Positions 10,587 to 22,400 of a stretch of DNA of 64,000 nt are shown here, piece after piece (within the stretch, counting starts at the first letter, position 1; every line of letters starts with the position of its first letter). A program made the translations under genes and the position numbers. Where the stretch lies: assembly GCA_043228905.1 (NCBI GenBank), contig JBHGNT010000007.1, positions 6,572,001 to 6,636,000 of the forward strand, in the 5' to 3' direction. Source of the stretch: Azolla caroliniana. Lineage: Eukaryota > Polypodiophyta. The notes below the pieces were generated by a model, which worked only from the letters and a program-made list of their open reading frames with translations, did not search any database and was not told the DNA's origin.

Positions 10587-12171
10587 ATCGGACTGGTTCT
10601 CTACCAGGGCGAGCCATTCCTAGAAGGATCGAGAAAACCCGATCTTTGGTTCTAGCCAGGTATGCCCACACCTTGTGAGTCGAGTCATCAATGATGCTGA
10701 CGAAGTACAAGGCACCACCATGAGACTGATGTGGCATTGGGCCATAGAAGTTCGAATGGACCAAATCAAGCAGGCTCGATTCTCTCAGTGTTGCTGTTGT
10801 GATGAGAAGCCTGCACGAATACCATCTTCATCAAGTTGTCACAATCAACATTCGTCAAGTTGGACATTATGTAGTACCAATGTAGAGCCTCCTCGAAGGT
10901 TTAGCTCTACAATGCCGATTCCGATAATGGCACAATGCTATGAGTTTCCAACTCGAATTGTGTTGGAGTGTTGGGCTGAATATTGCCGACATTGGGATCG
11001 ATGAGGGGCACATGGTAGGATGCACCCAAATCCAAAAGCCATGTGCTCGATTCCTCAATAGTAATCAAAACTTCTTATTCTACTGAGTGCTCTATGAACA
11101 AGATATTGGGATCATCCGTCAATACTTCGGGTGAAGAGCCAATGGAGTTAACCTTCTCATGCCGGCCACTCTTTTGATCAATTCGATGAGATTTATCATT
11201 CTTGGCTTTGAGTGCACATAAATTAACCTTGGGTTTCTTGCAATAATTGCAGGTTCGATTATCCCAGGATTTGTTCTGTCTTCGAACATTGTTCGGCGGT
11301 CGGGAATAACTTCTTCCTCGACTGCTCGGTCAGTCGGCCAAACCTTGTACTACATAGGCATCACTAGCTGAATCATTTGCAAACGATTTCCTCTGAGCAG
11401 TTTCTTCAGTATTGAACTCGCGACTTTGGAGTACTTCACGGCAGCAGTTGACGCATTGCACACGGTTGTTACAAAATTTTCCCACGAAGGGGGAGAATAC
11501 TCATGACCAACATTGCTTTTAATTTCTCTTTGATCATCGTTCCTTGACCTGAAATTTGGGAGCTTAGACTTTCGTACTCATTGAGGTGTGCTTGGACCGA
11601 GTTAGATTCTTTCATCCGAAGATTGTAGAGGTGCCGAATCAAATATATCTTTGTGGTGGTCTTCTTTTCATAGGTGTTCGTCAGTGTCTTCCATAGTTGG
11701 AAGGTAGTTGAACATGATTGCATTGTGAAGTACACTGACTCCGACAAGTGCATCCAAATGGTGGTGTGGGCATTTCGATCTAACTTTGTCCACTCATTCG
11801 GCTTATATCCTTCTAGAGGGATTTCAAATTCGATCGGATCTATATGACCATTGACAATCAGGTAGTCTTGCGTTTGTTCCTTCCAGAAGTTGAAGTTCGA
11901 CTCGTTGAACTTCCTTAGACTCATTTCCGATGAGCCAGATGTTGATGCCATTCTGTGTTAGCTAACTAGGCTTTGTCCGGGGTCGACTACGAATAGTGGT
12001 GGGGTGCAACCAACTGACTCACCCGATATTGTTCTAGTCAGATTTGGACACGAGTCGAATCGAATTCAACTATTGGCGAGTTCGGTTCGAAGTGGCTACA
12101 ATCGATCGACTTAGCCGAATTGGACACTAAAGTGCCGATTGGTTGGATGATTGGATTTCAGATGATAGTTG
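10587..12171 (-). mobile_element. Copia-2 fragment: gag, protease, start of integrase
   Basis: Read on the minus strand from 12171: an untranslated leader, then gag from ATG at 11951 to about 11469. Gag begins MASTSGSSEMSLRKFNESNF and includes LWKTLTNTYEKKTTTKIYLI, a UBN2/copia gag type. A degraded zinc-knuckle and protease region follows (about 11460-10870), where the active-site triad reads DLGAS rather than DSGAS. An integrase N-part comes last (HGGALYFVSIIDDSTHKVWAY, about 10740-10600). RT, RNase H and LTRs are absent. The left edge abuts the copia-A RT fragment exactly, suggesting a rearrangement junction. Confidence 0.8.
11469..11951 (-). pseudogene. Copia-2 gag
   Basis: A 160-codon open frame gives the N-terminal half of a copia gag polyprotein. 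It would form the virus-like particle in which the element's RNA is copied. The usual WxxW-type core is visible (FNFWKEQTQDYL, ATIWMHL-like TTIWMHLSESVY). It lacks its zinc knuckle in frame, so it is a relic. Confidence 0.75.
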
Positions 12172-12176
12172 GGTAT

Positions 12177-12600
12177 TGTTGAAAATCAAGCTCAACATAG
12201 TGCAATGTGTGAACACACCTTTTGAGAATCTATGATTACTCAAAGGCCAAGAGCTCTCTACACATTAACTATGTGTCATAGAATCATATTCTAGGACACA
12301 TAACTAACGAGTTATATTCTCCATGACTATGAGTCTTCACATTCCCCAAGAGAGAGTGGTTGTTGTAGTTAGTTAATGAAGAGAGAGGGTGACTATATAT
12401 AAAGCACCCTCCTCATACTTCATACTAAGTTGGTTGTGACTCCTTGTAATGCTACATTTTGTATCTGCCATTCTACTTGTCAATATACACCTTCTTCTTG
12501 AGTATTCCTTATTCTATCTATCTTGAGTTTCTCTTCTCTTTTCTCTCACACATAACACACAACTCTTCCGCTACACAAGAATCATACCTGATTCTTTACA
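12177..12600 (+). mobile_element. Copia-X 5' LTR (424 bp)
   Basis: It begins TGTTGAAAATCAAGCTCAAC and ends GATTCTTTACA, directly followed by a primer-binding site. GGTAT (12172-12176) precedes it as the candidate target duplication; no matching copy was found on the far side of the mosaic element. A solo LTR of the same family lies reversed at 56754-58053. Confidence 0.85.
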
Positions 12601-12612
12601 TGGTATCAGAGT
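12601..12612 (+). promoter_or_regulatory. Copia-X primer-binding site
   Basis: TGGTATCAGAGT immediately follows the LTR; it fits initiator tRNA-Met apart from the last base. Confidence 0.8.
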
Positions 12613-12755
12613 GATTTGGTAGCTCGATCTAGCCCATCCATGTGTGTTGTGTTCTACACCGACATTCAAGAAGAACCAGCTCATCGCTATCGTAGTGCGA
12701 CTACATAGCTCGGGTTTGAGAGAGAAGGAAAAGAAGAAAGAAAGTTTCATCGACA

Positions 12756-14574
12756 ATGAATACTCAAATGGGGAGCGCTCTCCCTAGCGAGAAGCTAGAT
12801 CGAAACAACTTGGCATCTTGGGAGTACAAGATGCACCAATACCTTGTCGGCCAAGGCTATTGGGGTTACATCAAAGGAGCACAAGAAAACTAACCCGACC
12901 CGAAAGACGCCGACTATGCAACATGGGAGCAAGCGGCAAGCCGAGTGATGTATTGCTTGGCGACATGTGTTCACAACCACATGCTCGGGTACATTTGAGA
13001 AGCCGAGATGCCAAAGCAACCGTGGGAGAATCTACGAAAGATTTTCGCCTCCAACACAACCGCGAGAAAGCATCAACTCCGCCAAAAGTTGAACAACATC
13101 CAACAAAGGGATATGTCCATCACAAGCTACACCTTGAAGATCAAGGAGCTTTGCGACTCTCTTGGCTCAATAAGCATCAATGTGGACGATGATGAGATAG
13201 TGCAAATATGCCTCGACGGCTTTGCACCATGGTTCGGCGCGATGAGGATCGCCGTATTAGCACAGGAGAATCCGCCCTCCTCCTTCAATCTTCAATCTGG
13301 GTTGTTGGTCGAAGAAAACCATGTTTGAACAAGGAGCAACGCCTCGGAAGGCCACATGCTCTACACGCATTCGAACAAAGGAAGAGGATGTGACCGAGCA
13401 AGAGGCCGATTCGGCCAAGGACGAGGCGGACGAGATTTGACTTACGAAAACAACTCACAATTTCGGCATCAAGATGAAAGCCATCGAGGAACCTTCAGAA
13501 GAAGGGGGAGCTTCTATTCTGGTCTAAGCCGACAAAACTCGGTCGAATGCGGATATTGTGGAAAAATCGGTCACCATGAAGAAGAGTGCCATAAGAAGAT
13601 ACGCGAGTCGGCTTCCACTAGCCGACAACTCACCAACTACGCCACCAACTCCGACTATGACGATCGTGGCGGAATGTTTGTGATGAGACATAGAGCAAAT
13701 TCTATGTCAACTTTTACTTCAACTAGTGCCTCCGGTCCAGAAGACGTATGGTTCGTCGACTCCGGTGCCTCGAACCATATGACATCTCATCAAGAATGGT
13801 TCCGAGAAAGTCGGAATGACCCAACTATGTCGAAACCGGAGACGACATTACACATCCGATTCGACACATTGACAATGTCCCATTCGGCAAAGAAGGTAAC
13901 CAAACTTTTATTAAGAATCTTGCATGTACCAACCATTATGAAGAATTTGGTCTCCGTCGGCCAAATTGTTGAGCAAGGGATGCAAGTACGATTTAATCAA
14001 GGTGGTTGCTTCATCGAAAAAGAGGGCCGGCTCATCACTCGCGGACGAAGAGAAGGCCGAATGTTCTTTCTCGACTCGCACGAGATGAAATCAACCATGT
14101 TCGCAAAGGGCATGAAAGCCAATTCCGACATAGAGTTATGGCACAAGTGGATTGACCATATCGACCTCCAAAAGCTCAAGGCAATGCAATTGAAAGGAGT
14201 CGTCATCGGCCTCCCGACATTCAAGGAGAAAGAGATTGAATGCGTGTGTGCCACTTACTAATTTGGGAAGCAACATCGGCACCCATTTCCGAAGGAGTGG
14301 AACGTGAGCAAAGGTGTACTCGACGTAATTCATTCATATGTATGGGGTCTGGCTCAGATGGCTACATTCGGCGGATACTGATATTATGTGGCCTTCATCG
14401 ACGACTTCTCCAGGCACACCTGGATCTACCCCATGCAACAAAAGAGTGACGTGTTCGGACACTTCCAAAATTTTAAGAATGAAGTCGAGAAAGCCACGGG
14501 CCGACATGTACGATGTCTTCGATCGGATGGAGGCAAGGAGTACTTCTCGGACGAATTTTCGGCTTTCGACCGGT
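12756..14574 (+). pseudogene. Copia-X gag, protease and integrase N-part
   Basis: ATG at 12756 opens gag (LDRNNLASWEYKMHQYLVGQ). The same frame continues to 14261, broken by stops at 12891, 12996 and 13326. A CCHC knuckle (CGYCGKIGHHEEEC) lies near 13552. The protease motif VDSGASNHMT is near 13757. A pre-integrase LWHKWIDHIDLQKL stretch is near 14140. In another frame the integrase core follows at 14388-14570 (FIDDFSRHTWIYPM; LRSDGGKEYFSDEF). The sequence then stops abruptly at a reversed RT fragment. The element is dead. Confidence 0.85.
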
Positions 14575-14760
14575 CCCGGATGATGTACATTCCCAATATT
14601 TGTCTTGCCGGCCCCAAGTCTTTCATTGAGAAGGTCCAGTTCAGAGCCTTCTTCAGCATCCATATCTTGACTTGGTCTCGTCCGACGATTAGCATATCAT
14701 CCACATATAGGAGGAGTATCAAGAAATCTCCTCCGTTAAAATTCTTTCGAACCAACAACA
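14575..14760 (-). mobile_element. Copia-A RT fragment between two copia halves
   Basis: The minus strand encodes the RT active-site region of copia-A (GGDFLILLLYVDDMLIVGRD; TFSMKDLGPARQILGM), nearly identical to codons around 25370-25550 on the plus strand. It sits reversed between copia-X integrase on the left and a different copia integrase on the right. Confidence 0.8.
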
Positions 14761-14941
14761 GGTGGAGAGTTTAAGTTTGAAGAATTCACCAAATTTTGTC
14801 GGCAGCGTGGCATTAGGGGTGAATATACAACACCTCATAGTCCGGAGTAGAACGGAATTGCCGAAAGGATGAATCGGACAATTCAGGAATGAATAGTGTC
14901 CATGCTCCAACACTTCAGACTATCAGATGGCTTCTGGGCAG
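14761..14941 (+). pseudogene. Copia-Y integrase, first segment
   Basis: This encodes integrase core sequence (GGEFKFEEFTKFCRQRGI, then TTPHSPE, a stop, NGIAERMNRTI). It restarts at the same integrase position that copia-X had already reached before 14575, so it belongs to a second copia element. It is interrupted by the chromovirus at 14942, with GGCAG (14937-14941) duplicated at 21165-21169. The next host segment is at 21165. Confidence 0.8.
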
Positions 14942-15380
14942 TGTCAGGAATAGTACTAAAACAGAGAGAGAATTAGTATTGGAGAAGGGAAGTACTATTA
15001 GTACTAAGAGGACAGGATTGCGTAAGACTCCCGAGAGAGGAGAGAGAAGAGGAGAGAGAGAGTGTGTGTGTGTGAGGACGAGAGAGAGAGAGATGATGAT
15101 AACAGATGATATATTATATGAAGAGTAAGTACAAGATGGTTGGCTATGAGGCTTAAGACTGGCGTTGAATCAATTTGGTTCAACATAATGCCTTGTGCCT
15201 CCTTTTATAGTGTTCTCAGGAGGAGTCCTAAAGCTTCTAGAATGTTCCAGAGAAATCTGGAATATACATTAATTTCCTATAATAAAACTTAAATGAAAAT
15301 AATATCCTACATATATAATGGTCAAGAGCTCGACCCATATAACATAAGGTCATGGGTTCGAGTCTTGCCATATCATGCCA
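14942..15380 (-). repeat. Chromovirus LTR (3' with respect to coding strand), 439 bp
   Basis: This LTR carries a single copy of the internal ~190-bp module, with a GA-rich part near 15035-15095 and a segment ending at the CTTCTAGAATGTTCCAGAG motif. The coding-strand polypurine tract adjoins it at 15381-15395. It is less than half as long as its partner at 20155. Confidence 0.88.
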
Positions 15381-18300
15381 CTATCCCCCCCTTTAAGACG
15401 ACAAGTGTAATGAGTCGGCATTGATTGAGGACCGGCTTTGTCTGGATATTGTTAGTGGAAATCAGCAAGAAGATCCTGAGCATTGGCGACATGCTTGACG
15501 GGTTCCCAAGTACGTTCACTCGGACTATAGCCAAGCCAATCGACCAAATAATAAAGTTTGTTGCGAACAAATTTGCAGTCGAGGACGGCAGTAACTTCAT
15601 ACTCTAAGCCGACGTCTAACTCAAGCGGGGGCGGCGGTGGTGTAACACGATCAGGAATAGTGTTTGCTTTATAAGGTTCAAGAAGAGAACTATGGAAGAC
15701 CGGATGTATCTGAAGATGCGGAGGAAGATCAAGGCGGAATGTGACATCATTAACCTTAGCAGTAATACGGAAAGGACCGAGTCGTCAATAATCCAACTTG
15801 TCGCACGGTCGAGTAGTCTTGATGTGACGACATAAGAGTCATACTCGATCTTCAATGGCAAAAGAGGAGGGAAGCTGATGACGATCCGCATAAGTCTTGT
15901 GTGTGTGTTGAGCATGACGAAGATGAGTAGAGAGATCCATCTGGATCTTGCATAGCATCTCCAAATGATCCTCGACACGAGGATTGGTAGGTAGCTCTGG
16001 GGTGTCGATCACATACCAACGAGGATGAGAACTAGTATAAGCGTAAAGTGGGGAGACCCGAGTCGAGGAGTGAATAGCGTTATTATAAGCAAACTCCGCA
16101 AAGTGGAGAATATCAACCCAATCTTCCTGTCGATAACTCATAAAACACCAGAGGTATTGTTCCAACATTTGATTTGTTCGTTCCGCTTGCCCATCGGTCT
16201 AGGGATGGTGGCCGGAGGAGAGGTTACAAGAGACCTTGAGCATCTTGAAGAGATGCTTCCAAAATTTGGAGACGAATTGAGGTCCTCAATCACTGATGAT
16301 ACTGTCTGGGAGGCCATGGCGCCGAAATACCTCACGCATGACAAGGACGGCGGTTTCCTCACTAGTGATGGCCTTAGTACACGGCACAAAATGTGCCATC
16401 TTTGTATATCGATCAACGACGGTTAAGATAGCATCGAAACCCTTCGAGACCAGCAGATCTGTCATAAAATCAAGACAAATAGATTGCCACGGCTTACTTG
16501 GAATCGGTAAGGGTTCCAACAAGCCATATAGATGATGTCATGGCATCTTTGCTCGGTAGCAAGCATCATAGGTCCGAACGTAGTCGTCGACAAAACCTCG
16601 CATATGGGACCACCAAAAGGATCTTTGAACTAGATCCAACATCTTCGTACTACCGAAATGTCCCGTTGTATGGGTGTCGTGACAATTTTGGACGATTTTG
16701 AAGGCGACAGGAGCAACCGGGAACATATACGAGCTTTTTAAAGAACAATAAACCATCATGATATTCGAATTGTCAGTAGTCCATACCTGGTTGTTGAGAC
16801 TGGAAACATGATGCCCGAGAGGTATCAATGTGCGCTAAAATGGCTTGAGCAAAACTGTCTGTCTTCATGTTAGCACGTATGGCATCGATAATCTAGGAAT
16901 CTAGTGGAGTGTGAAAAATCCACATTGTGTGCAAATGTCTTGGTCCCAAGGTTACTTGCTTTTGATTATTAAACGTTGGATCACCAGGACGAGATGCAAG
17001 ATATGAATGCCGCAATAGTGCATCTTCTTTTCCTTGCTGCTTCCCCCGTCGATATGTGATTTTGAAGTCGAAACGCGTGAGGAATTTGGGCCCACCGAGC
17101 TTGCCGTCGATTTAGTACACAAGCGTTTTGGAAATAAGCAAGGTTTTTGTGATCACTGAAGACGATGACCTGATGTGGAGAGCCCTCTAAGAAGTGCCAC
17201 CATTGCACAAATGAATCCACGATGGCTAATAACTCCTTGTCATGTATCTCGTAGTTGATTTCTGTGGCATCAAATTTGCGTGAATGGAAAGCCACAGGAT
17301 GTAACTCTTTGTTATCTCCTTGTTGAGAAAGGATGCTACGAAGGGCGAAATCCGATGGGTCGGTCTCCATGATGAATGGTTTGTTTGTATCCACATGAGC
17401 TAGAATAGGAGTTGATGTAAAGGTTGTCTTAGGATGCCTAAAAGCCATGTCCACTTCATTGGACCAAAGAAATGTTTGTCCCTTCTTCGTAAGTTGTGTG
17501 AGAGGTAAAATAATCTTTGAGTAATCTTGTATAAACTTGTAGTAGAAGTTAGCAAAACCTAGGAAACATCGTACATCTTGTAATGAACGTGGATTTTGCT
17601 ACTCTAGCACAGTTTTGACTTTAATCGGATCCATGGAGATGCCCTTTGAGGAGATGACGTAGCCTAGAAATTCCACTTGCTTGCAGTCAAAGCTACATTT
17701 TTCTAGGTTGGCATAAAGACCATTCTCTCAAAGTCGTTTTAGTACTAATAGTACATGAGAATCATGCTCTTCTTGGGTCTTCGAATAAATCAATAGATCA
17801 TTCAGATAGATGATCAAACAGATATCCAAGAGATCACTGAATATATCATTTGCCATGTGCTGGAAGACTACGAGCGCATTGGTTAGACCGAACGGCATAA
17901 CGGTATACTCGAAATGCCCATACCGCGTGCAAAAGGCAGTCTTCCATTCGTCTCCCGGCCGAATTCGCACGAGGTTATATACTCCTCGTAGATCGATTTT
18001 TGTAAAAAACTTGGCACCATTTACTCACTCTAAAAGACTTGATATAGGAGGAAGTGCATACATATTCCTGATGGTGACCTTATTCAAGCCGCGGTAATCA
18101 ACGACAAGACGAAGTGATCCATCTTTCTTCTTGACAAAGAAAATGGGTGCACTTCGAATGACGAATAAACCCGCTTGCCAAGTTCTCCTCTATGTAGGCT
18201 CGAAGGATTTCTAACTCGGTTGGTGGCAAGTTGTAAATTGGTCCCCATGGTGGCTCTGTTCCTGGTTGTAAATCGATGGGAGAATTGTAGGGACGATGAT

Positions 18301-18980
18301 GAGGAAGAGTATCGGCTTTTACTTTGTCAAATACATTGGCATGAGGATGATATTTTGCCGGAAGTTGCACTAAGGATTCCTTCTTAATATTGCTGGAAGG
18401 ATGTATTGATATTGCAAATAGAAACATTGCCTCCTTGTGTCCTTCTGAGCGTAGTTGATGGAGTGAAATGGTCAAAACTCAATGAGTAGATTCTTGGGGT
18501 TGTCGATACCGGACTTCTCTTGTTCTCCAATCTATGTATGGATTATGTAATTCAGACCAAGGTAATCCCAGGACAATGGGATGCTCTGGACTACTAATTA
18601 TATTAAATGATACCACACACACAAAACTACCTAGGACAACCTGAATGGGTTCTGACTCTTCTACAATATTCCCGGAAGCAATGGAACGACCATCAATGAC
18701 TACTACAGATGCGGGGCAAGGAAGTTTTCTTAAGGATATATGAGAAGCTTGGGCAAAATTTCAATCCATGAAACAGGATTTGGCTCCGGAATCTAAAAGT
18801 GTTAGGACGTGTACTGGAGGAGTACTTTTAGTACTAACCATGACTTCGACTAAGAACACATTGCTAACTTGCTTTGAGGGAATGGAACCACTAATGGGTT
18901 GTACAGATCTAGGGTTGTCCAACCAAACGGCTCCTATTTTGGCTGGACTCAGTCGTTTAACTCTTCTTCTAATTGACTAA
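15381..18980 (-). pseudogene. Chromovirus pol: protease, RT, RNase H, integrase, chromodomain
   Basis: Order on the minus strand: protease (LTLLDSGAKSCFMD, near 18800); RT from about 18475 ([31 protein letters not shown]); and the RT active site at about 17780, reading YLND where the family has YLDD. RNase H is at 17454-17000 (FIMETDPSDFALRSILSQQ). The integrase HHCC region is near 16690 and its core is at 16520-16290 (WQSICLDFMTDLLV; VVDRYTKMAHFVP), continuing to 15839. A chromodomain is at about 15610-15455 (LYYLVDWLGYSPSERTWEP). Multiple stops and frameshifts are present. This polyprotein would reverse-transcribe and integrate the element if intact. Confidence 0.88.
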
Positions 18981-20085
18981 GGATTTCAAATTTGTTTGAG
19001 ATACTTGGTCTATTAGTACTATTAATACTATCAGACACTCCTAAGGGAAGAATTGATTCGGGTTTAGTACAGGCTATGATTTGATTTACCTGTCTTCTTG
19101 GCCTATGGGGACAATTGATTGCAATATGCCCTGGTCCACCGCAATAAATACATAATCGATTCACACGTCGACGTTGCTTTTCTTCTTCAGATAACGGGCC
19201 ACGTCGACACATGGTGTCGATCTCCATCGGTGTCGGAGTATTTGCTTGAGATACGTCTCGTGCAAACGGTTTAGCCACGACTAAGGCATATGTGGGCTCC
19301 GGCCTAGGGCATGGTATTTGTAATTGATGTTCAGAATGTCATTCGAAAAGGCAGTTGTCGCATCGGACCGCTCGACTAATTGCCTCTGTAAGAGACTTTG
19401 GTTCTTCGAGGAAGGTCAGGAGTAAATTTTTGACATAGTTTCGCAGGCCGTAGCGAAATTGCTATATTAGTGCCTGATCATCCCAGGGGATATCTGAGGC
19501 GAGTAGATGGAAATTCGCCGTGTAGGCAGAGGCTGGACGATCACCTTGACACAATCGTCGGATTTTGTTGATCGTCGTCCTGATGTTGTTTGTATCTCCA
19601 AAGCATGCTTTAAACTTGCTAATAAAGTCTTCAAAGTTATTAAGCAAGGGCGATTGTTTTTCTAGAAGCGGAGTGAACCATGCCAAGCTTGAGCCGCTAA
19701 GCAACGTGCCTATTAGGCCGATTCGGGATGCATCAGTGAGGTATCAGGAAGGATGCATTTGAATGACTAAGCGTACCTAATTAAGAAATCCCCTGAATTG
19801 CGATCGCCTTCCATCGAATTTCATAGGAAGTCCAATCTTGGGCTCCTTATGAAATCCTTGGGGACTTGATCCTTGTTGTTGCAACTCTACGATGGTTACT
19901 TCGAGTTGTTGTACACGTAACGCTAACTCCCCATGTTGTTGCCGCATTTGTTGTTTTTCTAGAGCGATTTGTTGAAGATCCCCTAACAATCATTGGTTTT
20001 CTTGTTCCAAGGCAACAAATTTTTCTTTTAGACCTTGTAGCTCGGAGAAAACGGATTGATATTCTTGGTCGCTAATAGTAGCCAT
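18949..20085 (-). pseudogene. Chromovirus gag
   Basis: The start ATG at 20085-20083 opens a coiled-coil-like, Gln/Glu-rich N-terminus. A stop (TGA) interrupts it near 19991. After that come QQMRQQHGELALRVQQLEV and the capsid region (LSGSSLAWFTPLLEKQSP near 19690). A CCHC knuckle, [14 protein letters not shown], lies near 19150. Gag would package element RNA. The frame is split into at least three pieces. Confidence 0.82.
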
Positions 20086-20154
20086 AGTATTGGAAAAAAA
20101 AGGTAAGAGGATGAGGGAAACCGAAAAGAAGACTAGAAGAAAATTGGTTCAAAC

Positions 20155-20261
20155 TGTCAGGAATAGTACTAAAACATAGAGAGAATTAGTATTGGGGAAG
20201 GGAAGTACTATTAGTACTAAGAGGACGAGACTGCGTAAGACTCCCGAAAGAGAGGAGAGAG

Positions 20262-20298
<37 letters not shown>

Positions 20299-21164
20299 GA
20301 TAACAGATGATATATTATATGAAGAGTAAGTACAAGATGGCTATGAGGCTTAAGACTAGCGTTGAACCAATTTGGTTCAACATAATGCCTTGTGCCTCCT
20401 TTTATAGTGTTCTCAAGAGGAGTCCTAAAGCTTTTAGAATGTTCCAGAGAGAGAGGAAAGAGAAGAGGAGAGAGAGAGAGAGAGAGATGATGATGATAAT
20501 AGATGATATATTATATGAAAAGTACAAGATGGCTATGAGGCTTAAGACTAGCGTTGAACCAATTTGGTTCAACATAATGCCTTGTGCCTCCTTTTATAGT
20601 GTTCTCAGAAGGAGTCTTGAAGCTTCTAGAATGTTCTAGAGAGAGAGGAAAGAGAAGAGGAGAGAGAGTGAGAGATGATGATGATAACAGATGATATATT
20701 ATATGAAGAGTAAGTACAAGATGGTTATGAGGCTTAAGACTGGCGTTGAACCAATTTGGTTCAACATAATGCCTTGTGCCTCCTTTTATAGTGTTCTCAG
20801 GACGAGTCCTGAAGCTTCTAGAATGTTCTAGAGAGAGAGGAAAGAGAAGAGGAGAGAGAGAGAGATGATGATGATAACAGATGATATATTATATGAAGAG
20901 TAAGTACAAGATGGTTATGAGGCTTAAGATTGGCGTTGAACCAATTTGGTTCAACATAATGCCTTGTGCCTCCTTTTATAGTGTTCTCAAGAGGAGTCCT
21001 AAAGCTTCTAGAATGTTCCAGAGAAATCTGGAATATACATTAATTTCCTATAATAAAACTTAAATGAAAATAATATTTTATGTATTACAATAGATTGTAT
21101 AATGGTCAAGAGCTCAACCCATATAACATAAGGTCATGGGTTCGACTCTTGCCATATCATGACA
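20155..21164 (-). repeat. Chromovirus LTR with internal 4-copy array, 1010 bp
   Basis: This LTR carries about four tandem copies of the ~190-bp module (marker ATGATATATTATATG at 20307, 20503, 20691 and 20881; spacings 196, 188 and 190). The partner LTR has one copy. Each module holds a GA-rich tract, GGCTTAAGACTRGCGTTGAA, and a TTTTATAG-type segment. Confidence 0.9.
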
Positions 21165-21728
21165 GGCAGAGGCCTTACGGCAGTACGTATCGTCAATATG
21201 TCGCCGAGTAGGCCTCTAGTACTTCGAATACCTCAGGAATTATGGACCAGCAACAAGCCGAATTACAACAAGCTGAGGATTTTTGGATGGGATGCATTCG
21301 CCCTCATACCGAAGGACAATTGCCGAAAACTCAAACTAAGGTCCGGGAAATGCATTTTCCTTGGCTATGGACCAAACACCGAGATCGGATACCAACTCTA
21401 GGACACTTCGTCATCTTTATTAATCGTCTGAAGTTTGGACGTAGTGTTCAATGAATTGGCTATGCATAAGATGGCCAAAACGCCTATTGAAGTTTGAAGG
21501 GTAACTTTTTCCAAAGTGTCAACCCTTCATGACAGCCCAACTCATAACACAAGGACGGCTTCATAGGTAGCTGAATCCTCTAGCATTTAATCGGCTCTAA
21601 CCGATTTCGCACAACCGAATGTTTCGACTCTGAACCATCCGACCCACACACCCAATCAAGCTAGCCCAGTCGTACCACAGATATCTGAGAGACTGTCACA
21701 GCCTCCGAAGAGGTAATCTCCTGGAATC
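21165..21728 (+). pseudogene. Copia-Y integrase C-part and linker, second segment
   Basis: This continues the copia-Y integrase after the chromovirus. In one frame: ELWTSNKPNYNKLRIFGWDA and GKCIFLGYGPNTEIGYQL, the conserved end of copia integrases. A Pro/Ser-rich linker follows (LNHPTHTPNQASP). It is cut at 21728 by the copia-A element, with GAATC (21724-21728) duplicated at 27022-27026. Confidence 0.82.
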
Positions 21729-22369
21729 TATTAGGATCTCGGTCCCTCCGGATGGGATATGAAGACCCGGTGAGAACCGGATGATGAAGACCCGGTGAGA
21801 ACCGGATGATGCAGACCCAGTGAGAACCGGATGACGAGTACCCGGCAAGGAAGACCCGGTGAGAACCGGATGTTGCAGGCCCGGTGAGAACCTCTCACTG
21901 GATGAATGGACATATATGTAGATATGTTTCTGAGAGCCCATTGGGGCTATATCTGTAAATAGTCCTAATGTCATATTAGTATAAATGTGACCTAGGGCAA
22001 ACAGTGTTGAGTGCATCATACTTGCTGTTATTATCTTTGTATAGTGTAATTGGTGGAACGACTGTACTGAGAGAGAGAGAGAGAGAGAGCGATACAGAGC
22101 ATGTCTCTGTTGTAACCGCCGCCAGGCGAAGATTGTGAGTAAGAGGTCGTTGCCTCTGTGCTCCCTGTTGTACTCTTTGACATAGTGATAGTTTGGAGTC
22201 TGTGGACTCCCGTGGTTTTTTCCCTCTCAGGGTTTTTCCACGTTAACATCCTGTGTATTCTCTTTCTGTTTGTGTACTTACCTCCATTCCCATTTCTTCT
22301 GTGTTTGATTGTCATCAAGTGATCTACGCTTCGGTTGTGGCCGGAGATTATTCCGCATATTTCTCGTCA
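21729..22369 (+). repeat. Copia-A 5' LTR (641 bp)
   Basis: Contains a minisatellite of CCGGTGAGAACCGGATG-type units at about 21765-21900, a TATA-like GTATAAATGTGAC near 21978, a short GA tract near 22072, and a GGGTTTTTCCACGTTAACAT block near 22230. It ends TCTCGTCA. Confidence 0.9.
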
Positions 22370-22372
22370 AAC

Positions 22373-22384
22373 TGGTATCAGAGC
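22373..22384 (+). promoter_or_regulatory. Copia-A primer-binding site
   Basis: TGGTATCAGAGC, three bases after the LTR, matches initiator tRNA-Met. Confidence 0.88.
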
Positions 22385-22400
22385 GAAACGACACAGAAAA

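Larger units (their letters stand above)
14942..21164 (-). mobile_element. Ty3/gypsy chromovirus, full length, nested in copia-Y
   Basis: The left LTR (14942-15380) and right LTR (20155-21164) both begin TGTCAGGAATAGTAC and end CATATCATG(A/C)CA. A perfect 5-bp target duplication GGCAG flanks them. The coding strand is minus: gag from 20085, then protease, RT, RNase H, integrase and a C-terminal chromodomain, ending next to a purine tract (the reverse complement of CTATCCCCCCCTTTA) beside the left LTR. The chromodomain marks the chromovirus lineage, in which it is thought to steer integration to modified chromatin. Frames are broken in many places and the RT motif is mutated, so the element cannot act by itself. 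Confidence 0.93.
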
